Numbered from the stretch's first letter, positions 1 to 8,284 are shown. The stretch is 39,573 nt of DNA from SZUA-365 sp964635845 (GCA_964635845.1 CAZWNO010000024.1:1-39573), one strand, 5' to 3'. Translations and numbers: made by a program. Notes: generated by a model from the letters alone, not told the origin.

Positions 1-49
1 CGGAGACAAGATACGAATATTATTACGACATATCAAGCGTGACATGACA

Positions 50-457
50 CTAGACCTTCTGCGCTATTTTCAAACGGTTTACCGCGCGCAGCAGGGCGGC
101 ACGCGCGCGGTCTTCATCGATTTCTTCCGCATGCTGTTGCAGGCGCTCTTCGGCCCGGAGCCGCGCGCGCTCGGCGCGCGCGACATCGATCTTATCGGAA
201 CGCTCGGCGCAGTCGGCAAGCACGTGCATCGTATTGTGGAACACCTGCGCCACTCCCCCGCTGATCGCGTAGCGGAATTCCGCGCCTTCCCCGTCGATGA
301 TCTTCAGTTCGCCGACGGTGAGCGTGGAGAGGAACGGTGCATGGTTGTGAAGTACCTGGAAGCGTCCCTGGGCGCCGGGACAGCTGACGGACTGCACGGT
401 ACCCGTGAATTCCTTGCGTTGCGGCGTGACGATTTCCAGCTCGAAGAAATTGGCCAT
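50..457 (-). CDS. atpC: ATP synthase F1 epsilon subunit
   Basis: Encodes the epsilon subunit of F1Fo ATP synthase, the rotor-stalk protein that couples F1 to the c-ring and can inhibit ATP hydrolysis. The 135-residue length is normal for the family. The N-terminal beta-sandwich is recognisable (FFELEIVTPQRK near residue 4, PGAQGRFQVLHNHAPFLSTL around 30-48), followed by the C-terminal helical hairpin (ERARLRAEERLQQHAEE to the end). The start is set by ATG at 457-455, ten bases after the atpD stop and preceded by an AGG-type ribosome binding site. A longer reading from 553 would overlap atpD and add 32 unrelated residues. It is cotranscribed with atpD. No other F1Fo genes are seen in the window. 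Confidence 0.95.
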   Translation of the reverse strand: MANFFELEIVTPQRKEFTGTVQSVSCPGAQGRFQVLHNHAPFLSTLTVGELKIIDGEGAEFRYAISGGVAQVFHNTMHVLADCAERSDKIDVARAERARLRAEERLQQHAEEIDEDRARAALLRAVNRLKIAQKV

Positions 458-467
458 GACTACCTGC

Positions 468-1869
468 TCAGGCTTCCTGCATCTTCCCGGCGCGTTCGAA
501 TACTTCCTCGATCGTGCCCACGTACATGAAGGCGTTCTCGGGCAGCTCGTCACAGGCGCCGTTGATGATCATCTCGAAACCCTCGATCGTATCCTCGATC
601 TTCACGTACTTGCCCTTGTATCCGGTAAACTGCTCGGCGACAAAGAAGGGCTGCGAGAGGAAACGCTGGATGCGACGGGCGCGATGCACGATGAGCTTGT
701 CCTCGTCCGAAAGCTCGTCGACGCCGAGAATGTTGATCAGATCCTGAAGATCCTTGTACGTCTGGAGAACCTTCTTCACGTTCTGCGCCACGTCGTAGTG
801 ATGCTGGCCGATGACGAGCGGATCGAGGATGCGTGAAGTGGAATCGAGAGGATCGACGGCCGGATAGATGCCCAGCTCGGAGATCTGGCGGCTGAGAACC
901 GTCGTCGCGTCAAGATGGGAGAACGTGGTGGCCGGTGCGGGATCGGTCAGATCGTCGGCGGGTACATAGACCGCCTGCACGGACGTGATCGAACCCTTCT
1001 TCGTCGAGGTGATGCGTTCCTGCAGCTCACCCATCTCCGTGGAGAGGGTCGGCTGATAACCCACGGCGGATGGCATGCGGCCGAGGAGCGCCGACACTTC
1101 GGATCCCGCCTGGGTGAAGCGGAAAATATTGTCGATGAAGAGCAGGACGTCCTTTCCCTCCATGTCGCGGAAGTACTCGGCCATCGTGAGTGCGGTCAGG
1201 GCCACGCGCTGACGGGCGCCGGGCGGTTCGTTCATCTGACCGAAGACCAGCGTGGTTTTGTCGATGANNNNNNNNNNCGCGATACAGATCGTTCCCCTCG
1301 CGGGTGCGCTCGCCGACGCCGCCGAAGACGGAATAGCCGCCGTGGTGCATGGCGATGTTATTGATCAGTTCCTGAATGATGACCGTCTTGCCCACGCCTG
1401 CGCCGCCGAAAAGGCCTGTCTTTCCTCCCTTTGTATATGGCTCGAGCAGGTCGATCACCTTGATGCCGGTCTCGAACATTTCCCTCTGCGTCGACAGGTC
1501 ATCGAAATCCGGCGCGTGACGATGAATCGGGAAATGGGTGTCGGTGACGATCGGACCTTTGTTGTCGATCGGATCACCGATGACGTTGATCAGCCGACCC
1601 AGGGTCGCGGGACCGACCGGAACCTTGATCTGTTCTCCCGTATCGAGCACTTCCATACCGCGGACCAGACCGTCGGTGGAGTCCATCGCGACGCAGCGAA
1701 CCCGGTTGTCGCCGAGATGCTGCTGAATTTCCACGACAAGCGTGTCCTCGTTTCCCTGGACATCTTTCCGCGGGATTCTCAGCGCGGTATAGATGTCCGG
1801 AAGCTGCGCTCCCGAGAAGTCCACATCAACCACGGGTCCGATGACCTGTACGATACTGCCCTTATTCAT
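468..1869 (-). CDS. atpD: ATP synthase F1 beta subunit (interrupted by an N gap)
   Basis: Catalytic beta subunit of F1Fo ATP synthase. Residues 1-197 are read from 1869 (MNKGSIVQVIGPVVDVDF is the standard family N terminus). The P-loop GGAGVGKT is at about 155-162 and GGVGERTREGNDLY is near 183-196. After the gap the protein resumes with VIDKTTLVFGQMNEPPGAR, Walker B LLFIDNIFR, and a normal C terminus ending KMQEA. Ten N at 1268-1277 replace what should be about 18 bases (family residues between DLYxE and GVIDKT), so the two halves appear in different frames. The gene is probably intact in the organism. An upstream alternative start at 1938 is rejected because it adds residues absent from the family. 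atpC follows after 10 bases. A separate atpDC operon is known from green sulfur bacteria. Confidence 0.93.
1268..1277. other. 10-N assembly gap inside atpD
   Basis: Ten unknown bases. The flanking reading frames of atpD rejoin only if the true length is a multiple of three, and family spacing suggests about 18 bases. The ten is therefore a placeholder, not a measured length. Confidence 0.9.
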
Positions 1870-1909
1870 TCCGATGATCTTTGCTGATGGATAATTCTGA
1901 TTATGAAAT

Positions 1910-1938
1910 AGAATATAAGATAGTACGCGCGTAAGCAA
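1910..1938 (-). promoter_or_regulatory. Putative sigma-70-like promoter of atpDC
   Basis: On the minus strand TTGCTT (1938-1933) is followed after exactly 17 bases by TATTCT (1915-1910), in the only AT-rich stretch upstream of atpD. It would give a leader of about 35 bases before the ATG at 1869. The -35 and -10 similarity and the spacing are visible; activity is inferred. Confidence 0.4.
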
Positions 1939-1966
1939 TATCCAATTCCATCACCGCGACCGCCGG

Positions 1967-1984
1967 GTACCGGAAATCCGGTAC
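1967..1984. repeat. Perfect inverted repeat between GH13 gene and atpD
   Basis: Arms GTACCGGA (1967-1974) and TCCGGTAC (1977-1984) flank two bases. It sits 12 bases past the GH13 stop and about 29 bases upstream of the candidate atpD -35. No U-run follows on the minus strand, so it is not an intrinsic terminator. It could be an operator or a transcript 3'-end stabiliser. Confidence 0.5.
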
Positions 1985-1995
1985 GGGTGCCCCTG

Positions 1996-3755
1996 TCACT
2001 GTGCGGGAATGAGAATGGATGCCGTACGGGCGGGAATCACGAAGGAGACCGCATCGCGCCGCGTGTAGAACGAGACTCCGTGGAAGGGATCGTCGAGGCG
2101 GCTGCCTTCAGGCAGCTCCAGGTACGGAAGCACGCAGGGCTGGGGATTATCACTCGCATTGACGACGACGAAAACCTTCTCCGCGCCCGCTGTCCGCACG
2201 AAGGCGAACAGAGAGGAGAAATCATCGAGCAGAAGGGTCTGTGTTGCTCCGCTGCGCAATGCGGTCCATTCCTGCCGGAGATGAATCAACGCTTTATAGT
2301 AAGCATGCATACTGCTGTCGAAACGCAGCGGATACGGCTTCGGGTCCCCGTTGACCTCGTATGCGACCTCGTCGGCAAACTCCATCTCCGGCCAGAGCAT
2401 CGGTTTGCGGTTGTCCGGATCGTCGCCTCCCCACATACCCGCTTCATCGCCGTAATAGATGACGGGGGATCCCGGCAGGGTGAACTGCAGGGCGATCAGC
2501 ACGCGCTGAAGGTCGCGTTCCGCTTCATCCGGCGGTCGCACCTGGTAGGCAGAATTGACACGGAGCGAATTGACGCGGTCGAACGGCAGGGTGTCGTTGA
2601 CGCACATCGAGGCTATCCTGTCCGTTTCATGGCAGTCGATCATGTTCCAGAGTGCGTCGCTTCCCTGCAGGGTCGTCCTGCTTCGGTGATGCATCAGGCG
2701 GCTGTCGAACACCGTGCTCGAGCTGAGCCTGCTGAGCAGAAAATCGCTCACGGCTTTTCCAAAAAGACGCGGCTGGTCCACGTCGAAGGGAGCGCTCGTG
2801 TGACCCGCTCCCGCACCGAGGTTGACGAGCAAGGCCTCGGGATTGATGCTCCTGCACCACGCCGTCCATTGCCGCCAGAACGCATCCGGAAATTCCTGCG
2901 CAAGGTCGATGCACCAGCCGTCTATCCCATCGGAGGGATCGCCGTCGCCGTTGGGATCCATCCAGCGTTTGGTCGCGGCAAGGACGTAGTTCCTCGGGCC
3001 GGCGACGAGACCGAGCGTATCCTGCCGGAGTCTGGGAAACGCGTCGATGCCCCACATGCGCTCGTACTGGAATTCAGATTTGTATGGAGTCTCAGGCCGA
3101 TCCCATTGCTGAACGGAGAACCAGTCCGCGTAGGCCGATTGCTCCTGCTTCTTCAGGAGATCCTGGAACGCCCAGAAATGAACCCCCACATGAGCGAATT
3201 GTGCCATCATGAGCACACGGATCCCGTGCCGGTGCGCTTCGGCGACGAAATCGAAAAAGCGCCGGTCCGCGGAGGTCATATACCAGGAGAGTGGATCGTG
3301 GGGCACTTCCCGATTGAGAAAAGCGGTGTCGACGGTGGCAAGCGGACCGAAAAACCGATCGATGTGATGAAACGAGCTGACGTCGAACTTATGCGCCGAA
3401 CGCGCCTCGAACATCGGCGCGAGAACCAGACCCTGAACTCCGAGATCCTGCAGGTAATCGAGACCTGCGATCAATCCGTCGATATCCCCTCCGTACTGGC
3501 GCAGCTGCGCTCCGGGATAGAAGCCGTCGTGCAGCATCCGTTCCTCGATCGNNNNNNNNNNCACTCCAGACGGGCCTCATCGAAGATGTATTCCGCGTGC
3601 GGATCGTTCTTCGGGTCGCCGTTGCGGAATCGATCCGGCATGATCAGGTACCAGACGATTCCACGCGACCACAAGGGCGGATCGGGGTGCTGCGCCGCAA
3701 CCGGTCGGGGTATCGCGCAGAGTGCAAGGAGTGGTATGAGCCATCGGATTCGCAT
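1996..3755 (-). CDS. Secreted GH13 alpha-amylase-family protein, probably catalytically inactive
   Basis: The N terminus MRIRWLIPLLALCAIPRPVAAQ is a signal peptide. WYLIMPDRFRNGDPKNDP, YGGDIDGL, HKFDVSSFHHIDRFFG, WMDPNGDGDPSDGIDGW and PVIYYGDEAGMWGGDDPDNRKPM place it firmly in the neopullulanase/cyclomaltodextrinase-like branch of GH13, with a C-terminal beta domain. The four catalytic regions are altered. Region I, normally DGVFNH, reads MAQFAH (Asp to Met at 3207-3205). Region II, normally GWRLDVA, reads GWCIDLA (Arg to Cys at 2913-2911, nucleophile Asp kept at 2907-2905). The general acid/base Glu is Leu at 2820-2818. Region IV HDT is HET (Asp to Glu at 2628-2626). It is probably a binding or scaffold protein, not a hydrolase. 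Ten N at 3552-3561 shift the frame between residue 64 and the rest; this is an assembly effect. It has its own transcription unit. Confidence 0.85.
3552..3561. other. 10-N assembly gap inside the GH13 gene
   Basis: Placeholder gap. The codons on either side rejoin only if the missing length leaves remainder 2 on division by 3, which ten does not. The lost segment falls between the N-terminal PDRFRNGDP region and the YGGD region, so no catalytic motif is hidden here. Confidence 0.9.
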
Positions 3756-4185
3756 CTGGGTATCGCAATAAAATAGGGAACCCGCCTCTCCGGAAAAACA
3801 CTGCCGTCCCGTCGATCAGCGCAGGATGAGCTTCCTCTCGCCGTTGGATAACCGTCGAATTCCCGAATCGGAAACCGGTGGTACCGGTATTCTTCGTGAA
3901 AGCTCACCGTTTTTATCCTCGAAAACGGGTTCGTGTACTCTGCTGATAATCGAGCATGTCGAAAATCCTATCCTGTATATCATTTATTTTCAATGCATTA
4001 GAAAGCACCACCTCCGTATGCGGTCAACCTTACAGATCTGTAATGCAGATTTAAGGGGTCTGTAAGGGAGAATTCAGTCCGCTGAAAGGTACGCCCGATA
4101 AATTGCCCTTCAGAGCTTCATGCTCCGGAAGATCGGAAGGCCATTTGTCGAACCTTTCAGAAGAACGGAAGTCCCAGGAGGAAGT
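3756..4185. other. 430-base intergenic region, divergent leaders
   Basis: Separates the minus-strand GH13 gene from the plus-strand peptidase gene and must contain both promoters. It includes an AT-rich stretch at about 3960-4060. The nonamer CTGAAAGGT (4082-4090) and its exact reverse complement ACCTTTCAG (4152-4160) could close a roughly 80-base stem-loop in the peptidase leader. I could not identify a known riboswitch or a convincing promoter. A 79-codon open frame at 3826-4065 has no family resemblance and is not called. Confidence 0.5.
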
Positions 4186-5322
4186 ATGACACGGAAGTTG
4201 ACAGGAACATGGACACGACAGGTTGTGGTCGCCGCACTCGCGGTGGTGCTGCTTGGAATCACCGGCTGCAGCGACCAGACCGAACAGCCGCTGAGTCCGC
4301 AGGTACGCGGCGAAGCGACGAGCCTCAACACGCTGAGCAAGGACAATCCCGGTGTACAGCGCGCGATGGAGGTGCAGAACCGCAATACCGAACGTTTCAT
4401 GGAAAAACATGGCGTCATCGGAACCGGTACAGGCATGACGGAAGATGGAAATCCCGCCGTGATCGTATTCACGAAGCACGAACTCGGGAAAACCGTCATT
4501 CCGGCGGATCTCGAAGGCATCCCCGTCATCGAGCGCGTCGTCGGTGATGTGGAGCCCCTGGGTTTCAAGGGTGGCGGCAATTCGGGTTCGAACGGGAAGA
4601 AGCCGGCCTCGCAGGCCTCGTCGACGATTCCCTTGCCCAGCGCGAGGCATCCCCGCCCGGTATCGATCGGCATCTCCAGCGGAATTATGACCATCTGTGG
4701 AGGCGGGACCATTGGATTGCGCGTCCGCAATGGCGACAACTATTATGCGATCTCCTGCAATCATGTGTGGGGACGTCTCAACGCGGCGGTTCCAGGCGAG
4801 CAGATCGTGCAGCCCGCATCCTCCGATGCCGGATGCGCGCAGAATCTGACCGATGTGGTCGGGACCTTCAGCGTGCTCGAACCAATCGTCCATCTCTCCA
4901 CGGCGAGCAACCTGATGGATGCCGCGTTGATCGCGACGACTCCCGCCAACCTGGGCAACAGCACTCCCCTCGACGGATACGGCATTCCCTCGTCCACTCC
5001 CGCCATGCCGACGGTCGGTATGGCTGTGCAGAAATACGGCCGCACGACGGGATTGACGAGAGGAAAGATCTCCGCCATCAATGTCACTCTCGGTCTCAAC
5101 TACGGCTACGGCACCGCGCGCTTCGTCGATCAGATCGCGATCGAGCCGGCGCGGAAGAACGCGCTGTTCTGCGACACCGGCGACTCCGGTTCGCTGATCG
5201 TGACGGATAACACTGGCGCTCAGCCTGTCGGACTGCTCTTCGCCCGCGCGGGATCGATCACCTATGCGAATCCCATCGGACCCATTCTCACTCGCTTCAA
5301 TGTTGTAGTAGACGGTAAATAA
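4186..5322 (+). CDS. Lipoprotein trypsin-fold serine peptidase, copy 1
   Basis: 378 residues. Start at ATG 4186, seven bases after an AGGAGG ribosome binding site. The signal peptide ends in the lipobox LGITGC, so the mature protein is predicted to be lipid-anchored. Residues about 45-125 form a small domain (VQRAMEVQNRNTERFMEKHGVIGTG and so on) that recurs in the two following genes. From about 155 a chymotrypsin-like domain carries His193 (CNHVW), Asp245 (NLMDAAL) and Ser334 (DTGDSGS), plus KYGRTTGLTRG near 284-294. This combination resembles bacterial relatives of the plant NAL1 peptidase. The triad is complete, so activity is expected; the substrate is unknown. A strong terminator follows, so it is transcribed apart from copy 2. 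A reading from 4120 is possible, but the ribosome site and lipobox favour 4186. Confidence 0.88.
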   Translation: MTRKLTGTWTRQVVVAALAVVLLGITGCSDQTEQPLSPQVRGEATSLNTLSKDNPGVQRAMEVQNRNTERFMEKHGVIGTGTGMTEDGNPAVIVFTKHELGKTVIPADLEGIPVIERVVGDVEPLGFKGGGNSGSNGKKPASQASSTIPLPSARHPRPVSIGISSGIMTICGGGTIGLRVRNGDNYYAISCNHVWGRLNAAVPGEQIVQPASSDAGCAQNLTDVVGTFSVLEPIVHLSTASNLMDAALIATTPANLGNSTPLDGYGIPSSTPAMPTVGMAVQKYGRTTGLTRGKISAINVTLGLNYGYGTARFVDQIAIEPARKNALFCDTGDSGSLIVTDNTGAQPVGLLFARAGSITYANPIGPILTRFNVVVDGK

Positions 5323-5353
5323 TCGAAGCACCTCCTCTCTCTTGTGTGTGTGG

Positions 5354-5388
5354 ATCGAGGAGAGCGCAAGCTCTCCTCGATTTTTATT
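5354..5388 (+). terminator. Intrinsic terminator after peptidase copy 1
   Basis: Perfect 12-bp stem (arms 5354-5365 and 5370-5381) with a GCAA tetraloop, followed by TTTTTATT. It lies 31 bases after the peptidase stop codon. Confidence 0.92.
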
Positions 5389-5425
5389 GACATTTACGAA
5401 AGCAAGGGTGAAATTGTCTTTCGTA
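5387..5425 (+). promoter_or_regulatory. Putative promoter with overlapping inverted repeat, peptidase copy 2
   Basis: A consensus -35 TTGACA (5387-5392) lies immediately after the terminator, with a weak -10 TGAAAT (5409-5414) 16 bases on. The inverted repeat TACGAAAG (5395-5402) / CTTTCGTA (5418-5425) brackets the -10 as an operator would. The leader to the ATG at 5532 would be about 110 bases. Function is inferred. Confidence 0.35.
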
Positions 5426-5531
5426 TCATTCACATCTTCTGGTGCGCTCTTCGGTTCGCAGGCATCCGTGAAGCCGACGCGTTTCCATGTGGTTTTTCAC
5501 ATACTCTCGTCACGATGAGACAGGAGGTCCC

Positions 5532-6638
5532 ATGAATATTTACAGGCATTTTCTGCTGGGCATGACGGCAGCGCTGCTCCTGATCTTCGCGGGCTGCGGC
5601 GAGCAGTCCCAGGAACCCATCACATCGCCCGGAACGACGACGCTGTCAAAACAGCAGGATCAGCCAGGTCTCGAGCGCGCGAAGGCGGCCAAGGAGCGCC
5701 ATGTCGCTAGACTGATGGAAGAAAAGGACATCGTGGGAGTCGGAGTCGGTCTCGCCGACGACAGCCGTCCCGCGGTCATCGTGTTCACTGCCCGCGCACT
5801 CGGCGAGCGCTTCGTTCCCTCGCAGCTCGACGGCGTCCCTGTCGTCGAACGCGTCACCGGACGGATCGTCGCCTACCAGGCAAAGCCGCAGGTCAAACCG
5901 GCCAAACCGCCCAAACCTGGCGGAGGCATTGATCCCAAGGCGCATTTCGCGCGCCCGGTTCCCATCGGTATCTCGATCGGGAATGAAGAGGAATGTTCCG
6001 CCGGGACACTTGGATGCACGGTGATCAAGGACGGCGGGAAATACGTCCTCAGCAACAACCACGTCCTCGCGCTGGAAAACCAGGCCTCGCCAGGTTCGGA
6101 TATCCTTCAGCCCGGCCTGTATGACCAATCCCCGCAATGCAGCGCCCCTTCTACCGATGTGATCGCTGACTTGGCGTCTTACGTGCCTATCGTGATGAGT
6201 CCTAATGCGAACAACAAGGTGGATGCAGCGCTGGCGTCCATCCGCGAGGATGGTAATGTTCTCATGGTCGGCAACGCGACCCCATTGAACGGATACGGCA
6301 CTCCGAATCATCTCACCGGCACGCCGGCGCTCAACGCGACGGTGCTGAAATACGGACGCACGACCGGCCAGACGCGGGGAAAGATCATCGCGGTCGACGT
6401 GACCGTGAGCGTGCAGTATTATGGCGGCGTGGCACGCTTCGTCGAGCAATTCGCCGTGGAAGCTGTCAAGGGCGGCGCGTTCAGCAAGGCCGGCGATTCG
6501 GGTTCGCTCGTCGTGCTGGACAACGATGGTGCGAATACCCCCGTCGGCCTGCTCTTCGCAGGCGGAGGACGCACGACATTCTGCAACGATATCGGCAATG
6601 TGCTGAGCGCTCTCAACTGCACGATCGATGGCAAGTGA
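5532..6638 (+). CDS. Lipoprotein trypsin-fold serine peptidase, copy 2
   Basis: 368 residues, a tandem paralogue of the gene before it. ATG at 5532 follows AGGAGG (5523-5528). The signal peptide ends in the lipobox IFAGC. Order: lipoprotein signal (1-22); linker; the shared small domain with GVGVGLADDSRPAVIVFTA (about 75-93) and a QLDGVPVVERVTG segment; a Pro/Lys-rich linker (KPQVKPAKPPKPGG); then the peptidase domain with His177 (SNNHV), Asp231 (KVDAAL) and Ser323 (KAGDSGS). KYGRTTGQTRG corresponds to KYGRTTGLTRG in copy 1. Cysteines at roughly matching positions may form disulfides in the envelope. Its final codons overlap a possible start (ATG 6628) of the small gene downstream. The function of the pair is unknown; both look enzymatically competent. 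Confidence 0.88.
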   Translation: MNIYRHFLLGMTAALLLIFAGCGEQSQEPITSPGTTTLSKQQDQPGLERAKAAKERHVARLMEEKDIVGVGVGLADDSRPAVIVFTARALGERFVPSQLDGVPVVERVTGRIVAYQAKPQVKPAKPPKPGGGIDPKAHFARPVPIGISIGNEEECSAGTLGCTVIKDGGKYVLSNNHVLALENQASPGSDILQPGLYDQSPQCSAPSTDVIADLASYVPIVMSPNANNKVDAALASIREDGNVLMVGNATPLNGYGTPNHLTGTPALNATVLKYGRTTGQTRGKIIAVDVTVSVQYYGGVARFVEQFAVEAVKGGAFSKAGDSGSLVVLDNDGANTPVGLLFAGGGRTTFCNDIGNVLSALNCTIDGK

Positions 6639-6659
6639 TTTCCGCCGCACACTCTTTGG

Positions 6660-6692
6660 AAGGGAGAGCGCTGCGCTCTCCCTTCTTTTTCT
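6660..6692 (+). terminator. Intrinsic terminator after peptidase copy 2
   Basis: Perfect 11-bp stem (6660-6670 and 6674-6684) with a three-base loop, then CTTTTTCT. The GGAGAGCG/CGCTCTCC core closely resembles the terminator of copy 1. It would lie inside the next gene if that gene began at 6628. Confidence 0.88.
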
Positions 6693-6717
6693 CCACCTTG
6701 TTTCCTGCAGCAGCGTC

Positions 6718-6942
6718 ATGAACGAACAGACCCGCCCAATTGAAGACGTGCTCGCCTCGTACTCTGACGTGCTCATGAGCACACCTGGCGTTGTCGGCAC
6801 GGGCATCGGCCTCTGCGACGATTCGCCCTGCATCAAGGTCTTCCTCGAAAACGGCCGCGCGGAGACGCTTGAAAGCATACCCCGGATGATCGAGGGATAC
6901 CGCGTCGATCCGGTGGTGACCGGGGAAGTCCGCGCGCTCTGA
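6718..6942 (+). CDS. Free-standing copy of the peptidase N-terminal domain
   Basis: A short protein (74 residues from ATG 6718) that matches only the small N-terminal domain of the two upstream peptidases: GVVGTGIGLCDDSPCIKVFLE corresponds to GVIGTGTGMTEDGNPAVIVFT and GVGVGLADDSRPAVIVFTA, and VTGEV matches their VTGRI/VVGDV. No peptidase domain follows. The start is uncertain. From 6718 the ribosome site is weak and there is no signal peptide. From ATG 6628, which overlaps the previous gene's stop, there would be a lipoprotein signal ending in LVSC, but the strong terminator would then be within the coding region. It could act as an inhibitor or chaperone of the peptidases if the domain is a propeptide; this is inference. 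Confidence 0.6.
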   Translation: MNEQTRPIEDVLASYSDVLMSTPGVVGTGIGLCDDSPCIKVFLENGRAETLESIPRMIEGYRVDPVVTGEVRAL

Positions 6943-6993
6943 ACGACGTAGGCGTACCCGGTATTTCGGCATATCGGAATTCGAGCGGCTGCC

Positions 6994-8197
6994 TCACTCC
7001 ACCCGGCAGACGAGACCCTTGAGATACCAGGATTCCGGGACGGCGAGGGAGACGGGGTGATCGGATGCCTGTGTCATGACGTGGAGGATGCGCGCGTCGC
7101 GTTTCGCATCGACCGCGGCATCGGCGACGATTTTCTGGAACAGCGGAAGCGGGATATGTCCGCTGCAGGAAAACGTGAACAGCAATCCTCCCGGCCGCAA
7201 CAGTTTCATCGCCAGCAGGTTGATGTCTTTGTACCCGCGCGAGGCCCGGTCGACCTGCGCTTTCGACGCCGCGAACTTCGGGGGATCGAGCACGATCACA
7301 TCGAACTGCCGGCCTTCGTCACGGCAGCGGCGGAGGAAATGAAAGACGTCGGCCTCCTCCTGTCCGTAACGGGACGCATCGAATCCATTGAGCGCGACGT
7401 TCCGCTGCGCCAGCGCCAGCGCTTCGGCCGACACGTCCACATCGGTGACGCGGGCGGCGCCTCCCGCAAGCGCGTGCAAGGCGAAGCCGCCGGTGTAGGA
7501 GAAGCAGTTCAGCACCTCGGCGCCTCGCGCGTGGCGTCCGAGCAGCACGCGGTTGTCGCGCTGGTCGAGGTAAAACCCTGTCTTGTGACCGGATGCCGCA
7601 TCCACCAGAAAGCGCAGACCGTGCTCGAAGACGATACAGGGGATTTCCGGCTCNNNNNNNNNNCCGCCGGGGCAATCCCTCCTTCTCCCGCGCATCTCCG
7701 TCGGAACGTTCGAAAAAGCGGCAGGACGGGAAGCGTTCGGCCAGCAGGTCGACGATCGTTCCGCGCCAGCGCTCCGCTCCCGCGGAGAGGAACTGGCACA
7801 CGAGCAATTCACCGTAGCGGTCCACGATCACACCGGGCAGCATGTCGGCTTCGGATGCCAGCACCCGATATGCGTCGGTCTTCGCGTCCTCGGTCTGCAT
7901 GTCGGTGAACAGCATCGCACGCAGCGCGACGGCCGCGTCGATGCGGCGGCGGAAGAACGCGGCGTCGATCACTTCATCCGCATCGAAGGTCCACATCCGC
8001 GCACGGATCTGCGACTCCGGTGACCAGGCGGCGAGACCCAGGGCACGTCCTCGGTCATCGCAGACGCGCACGATGTCACCGGATGCCGGATCACCCGCGA
8101 TCTCCTGGATCGCGCCCGAAAAAATCCAGGGGTGACGGCGCAGGACGGAATCCTCGCGCCCGTGTTTCAGCGTCACGACGGGGAGTACGATTTTCAT
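6994..8197 (-). CDS. rlmI: RlmI-like 23S rRNA (cytosine-C5) methyltransferase
   Basis: Class I SAM-dependent RNA methyltransferase of the RlmI/YccW family, expected to methylate a cytosine of 23S rRNA. The N-terminal PUA domain begins MKIVLPVVTLKHGREDSVLRR with HPWIFSGAI. The family block KEGLP precedes the gap. After it come HGLRFLVD, GHKTGFYLDQRDNR, the SAM motif NCFSYTGGFALHAL, VLDPPKFA and the Cys-containing LFTFSCSGH. The roughly 400-residue length is normal. Ten N at 7654-7663 replace about 24 bases by family spacing and put the two halves out of frame. Start ATG 8197 agrees with the family N terminus. It is transcribed divergently from the sensor kinase and converges on the small gene at 6718. 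Confidence 0.9.
7654..7663. other. 10-N assembly gap inside the rlmI-like gene
   Basis: Placeholder gap between the KEGLPRR and EPEIPC segments. The flanking frames require a multiple of three. Relatives have a short GVxxGxxP-type stretch here. Confidence 0.9.
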
Positions 8198-8284
8198 GCC
8201 GGAAATATACTGCCCAGGGCCGGATAATGCGCTTGCGCGGCGGAGCGGATGCCGTTCCTTTCCCGCGCCGCGGCGTAACACCCA

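Noticed and set aside
1..49. Sequence after the atpC stop
   Set aside because: Too short to interpret; no terminator stem or gene start was seen.
1987..3771. 594-codon plus-strand open frame
   Set aside because: Exactly antisense to the GH13 gene, whose minus-strand product has clear family motifs and a signal peptide. The plus-strand product has none.
4051..5433. 460-codon minus-strand open frame over peptidase 1, with a similar one at 5646-6878 over peptidase 2
   Set aside because: Both are antisense to genes with complete His-Asp-Ser triads and lipoboxes. They run through the terminators and have no recognisable content.
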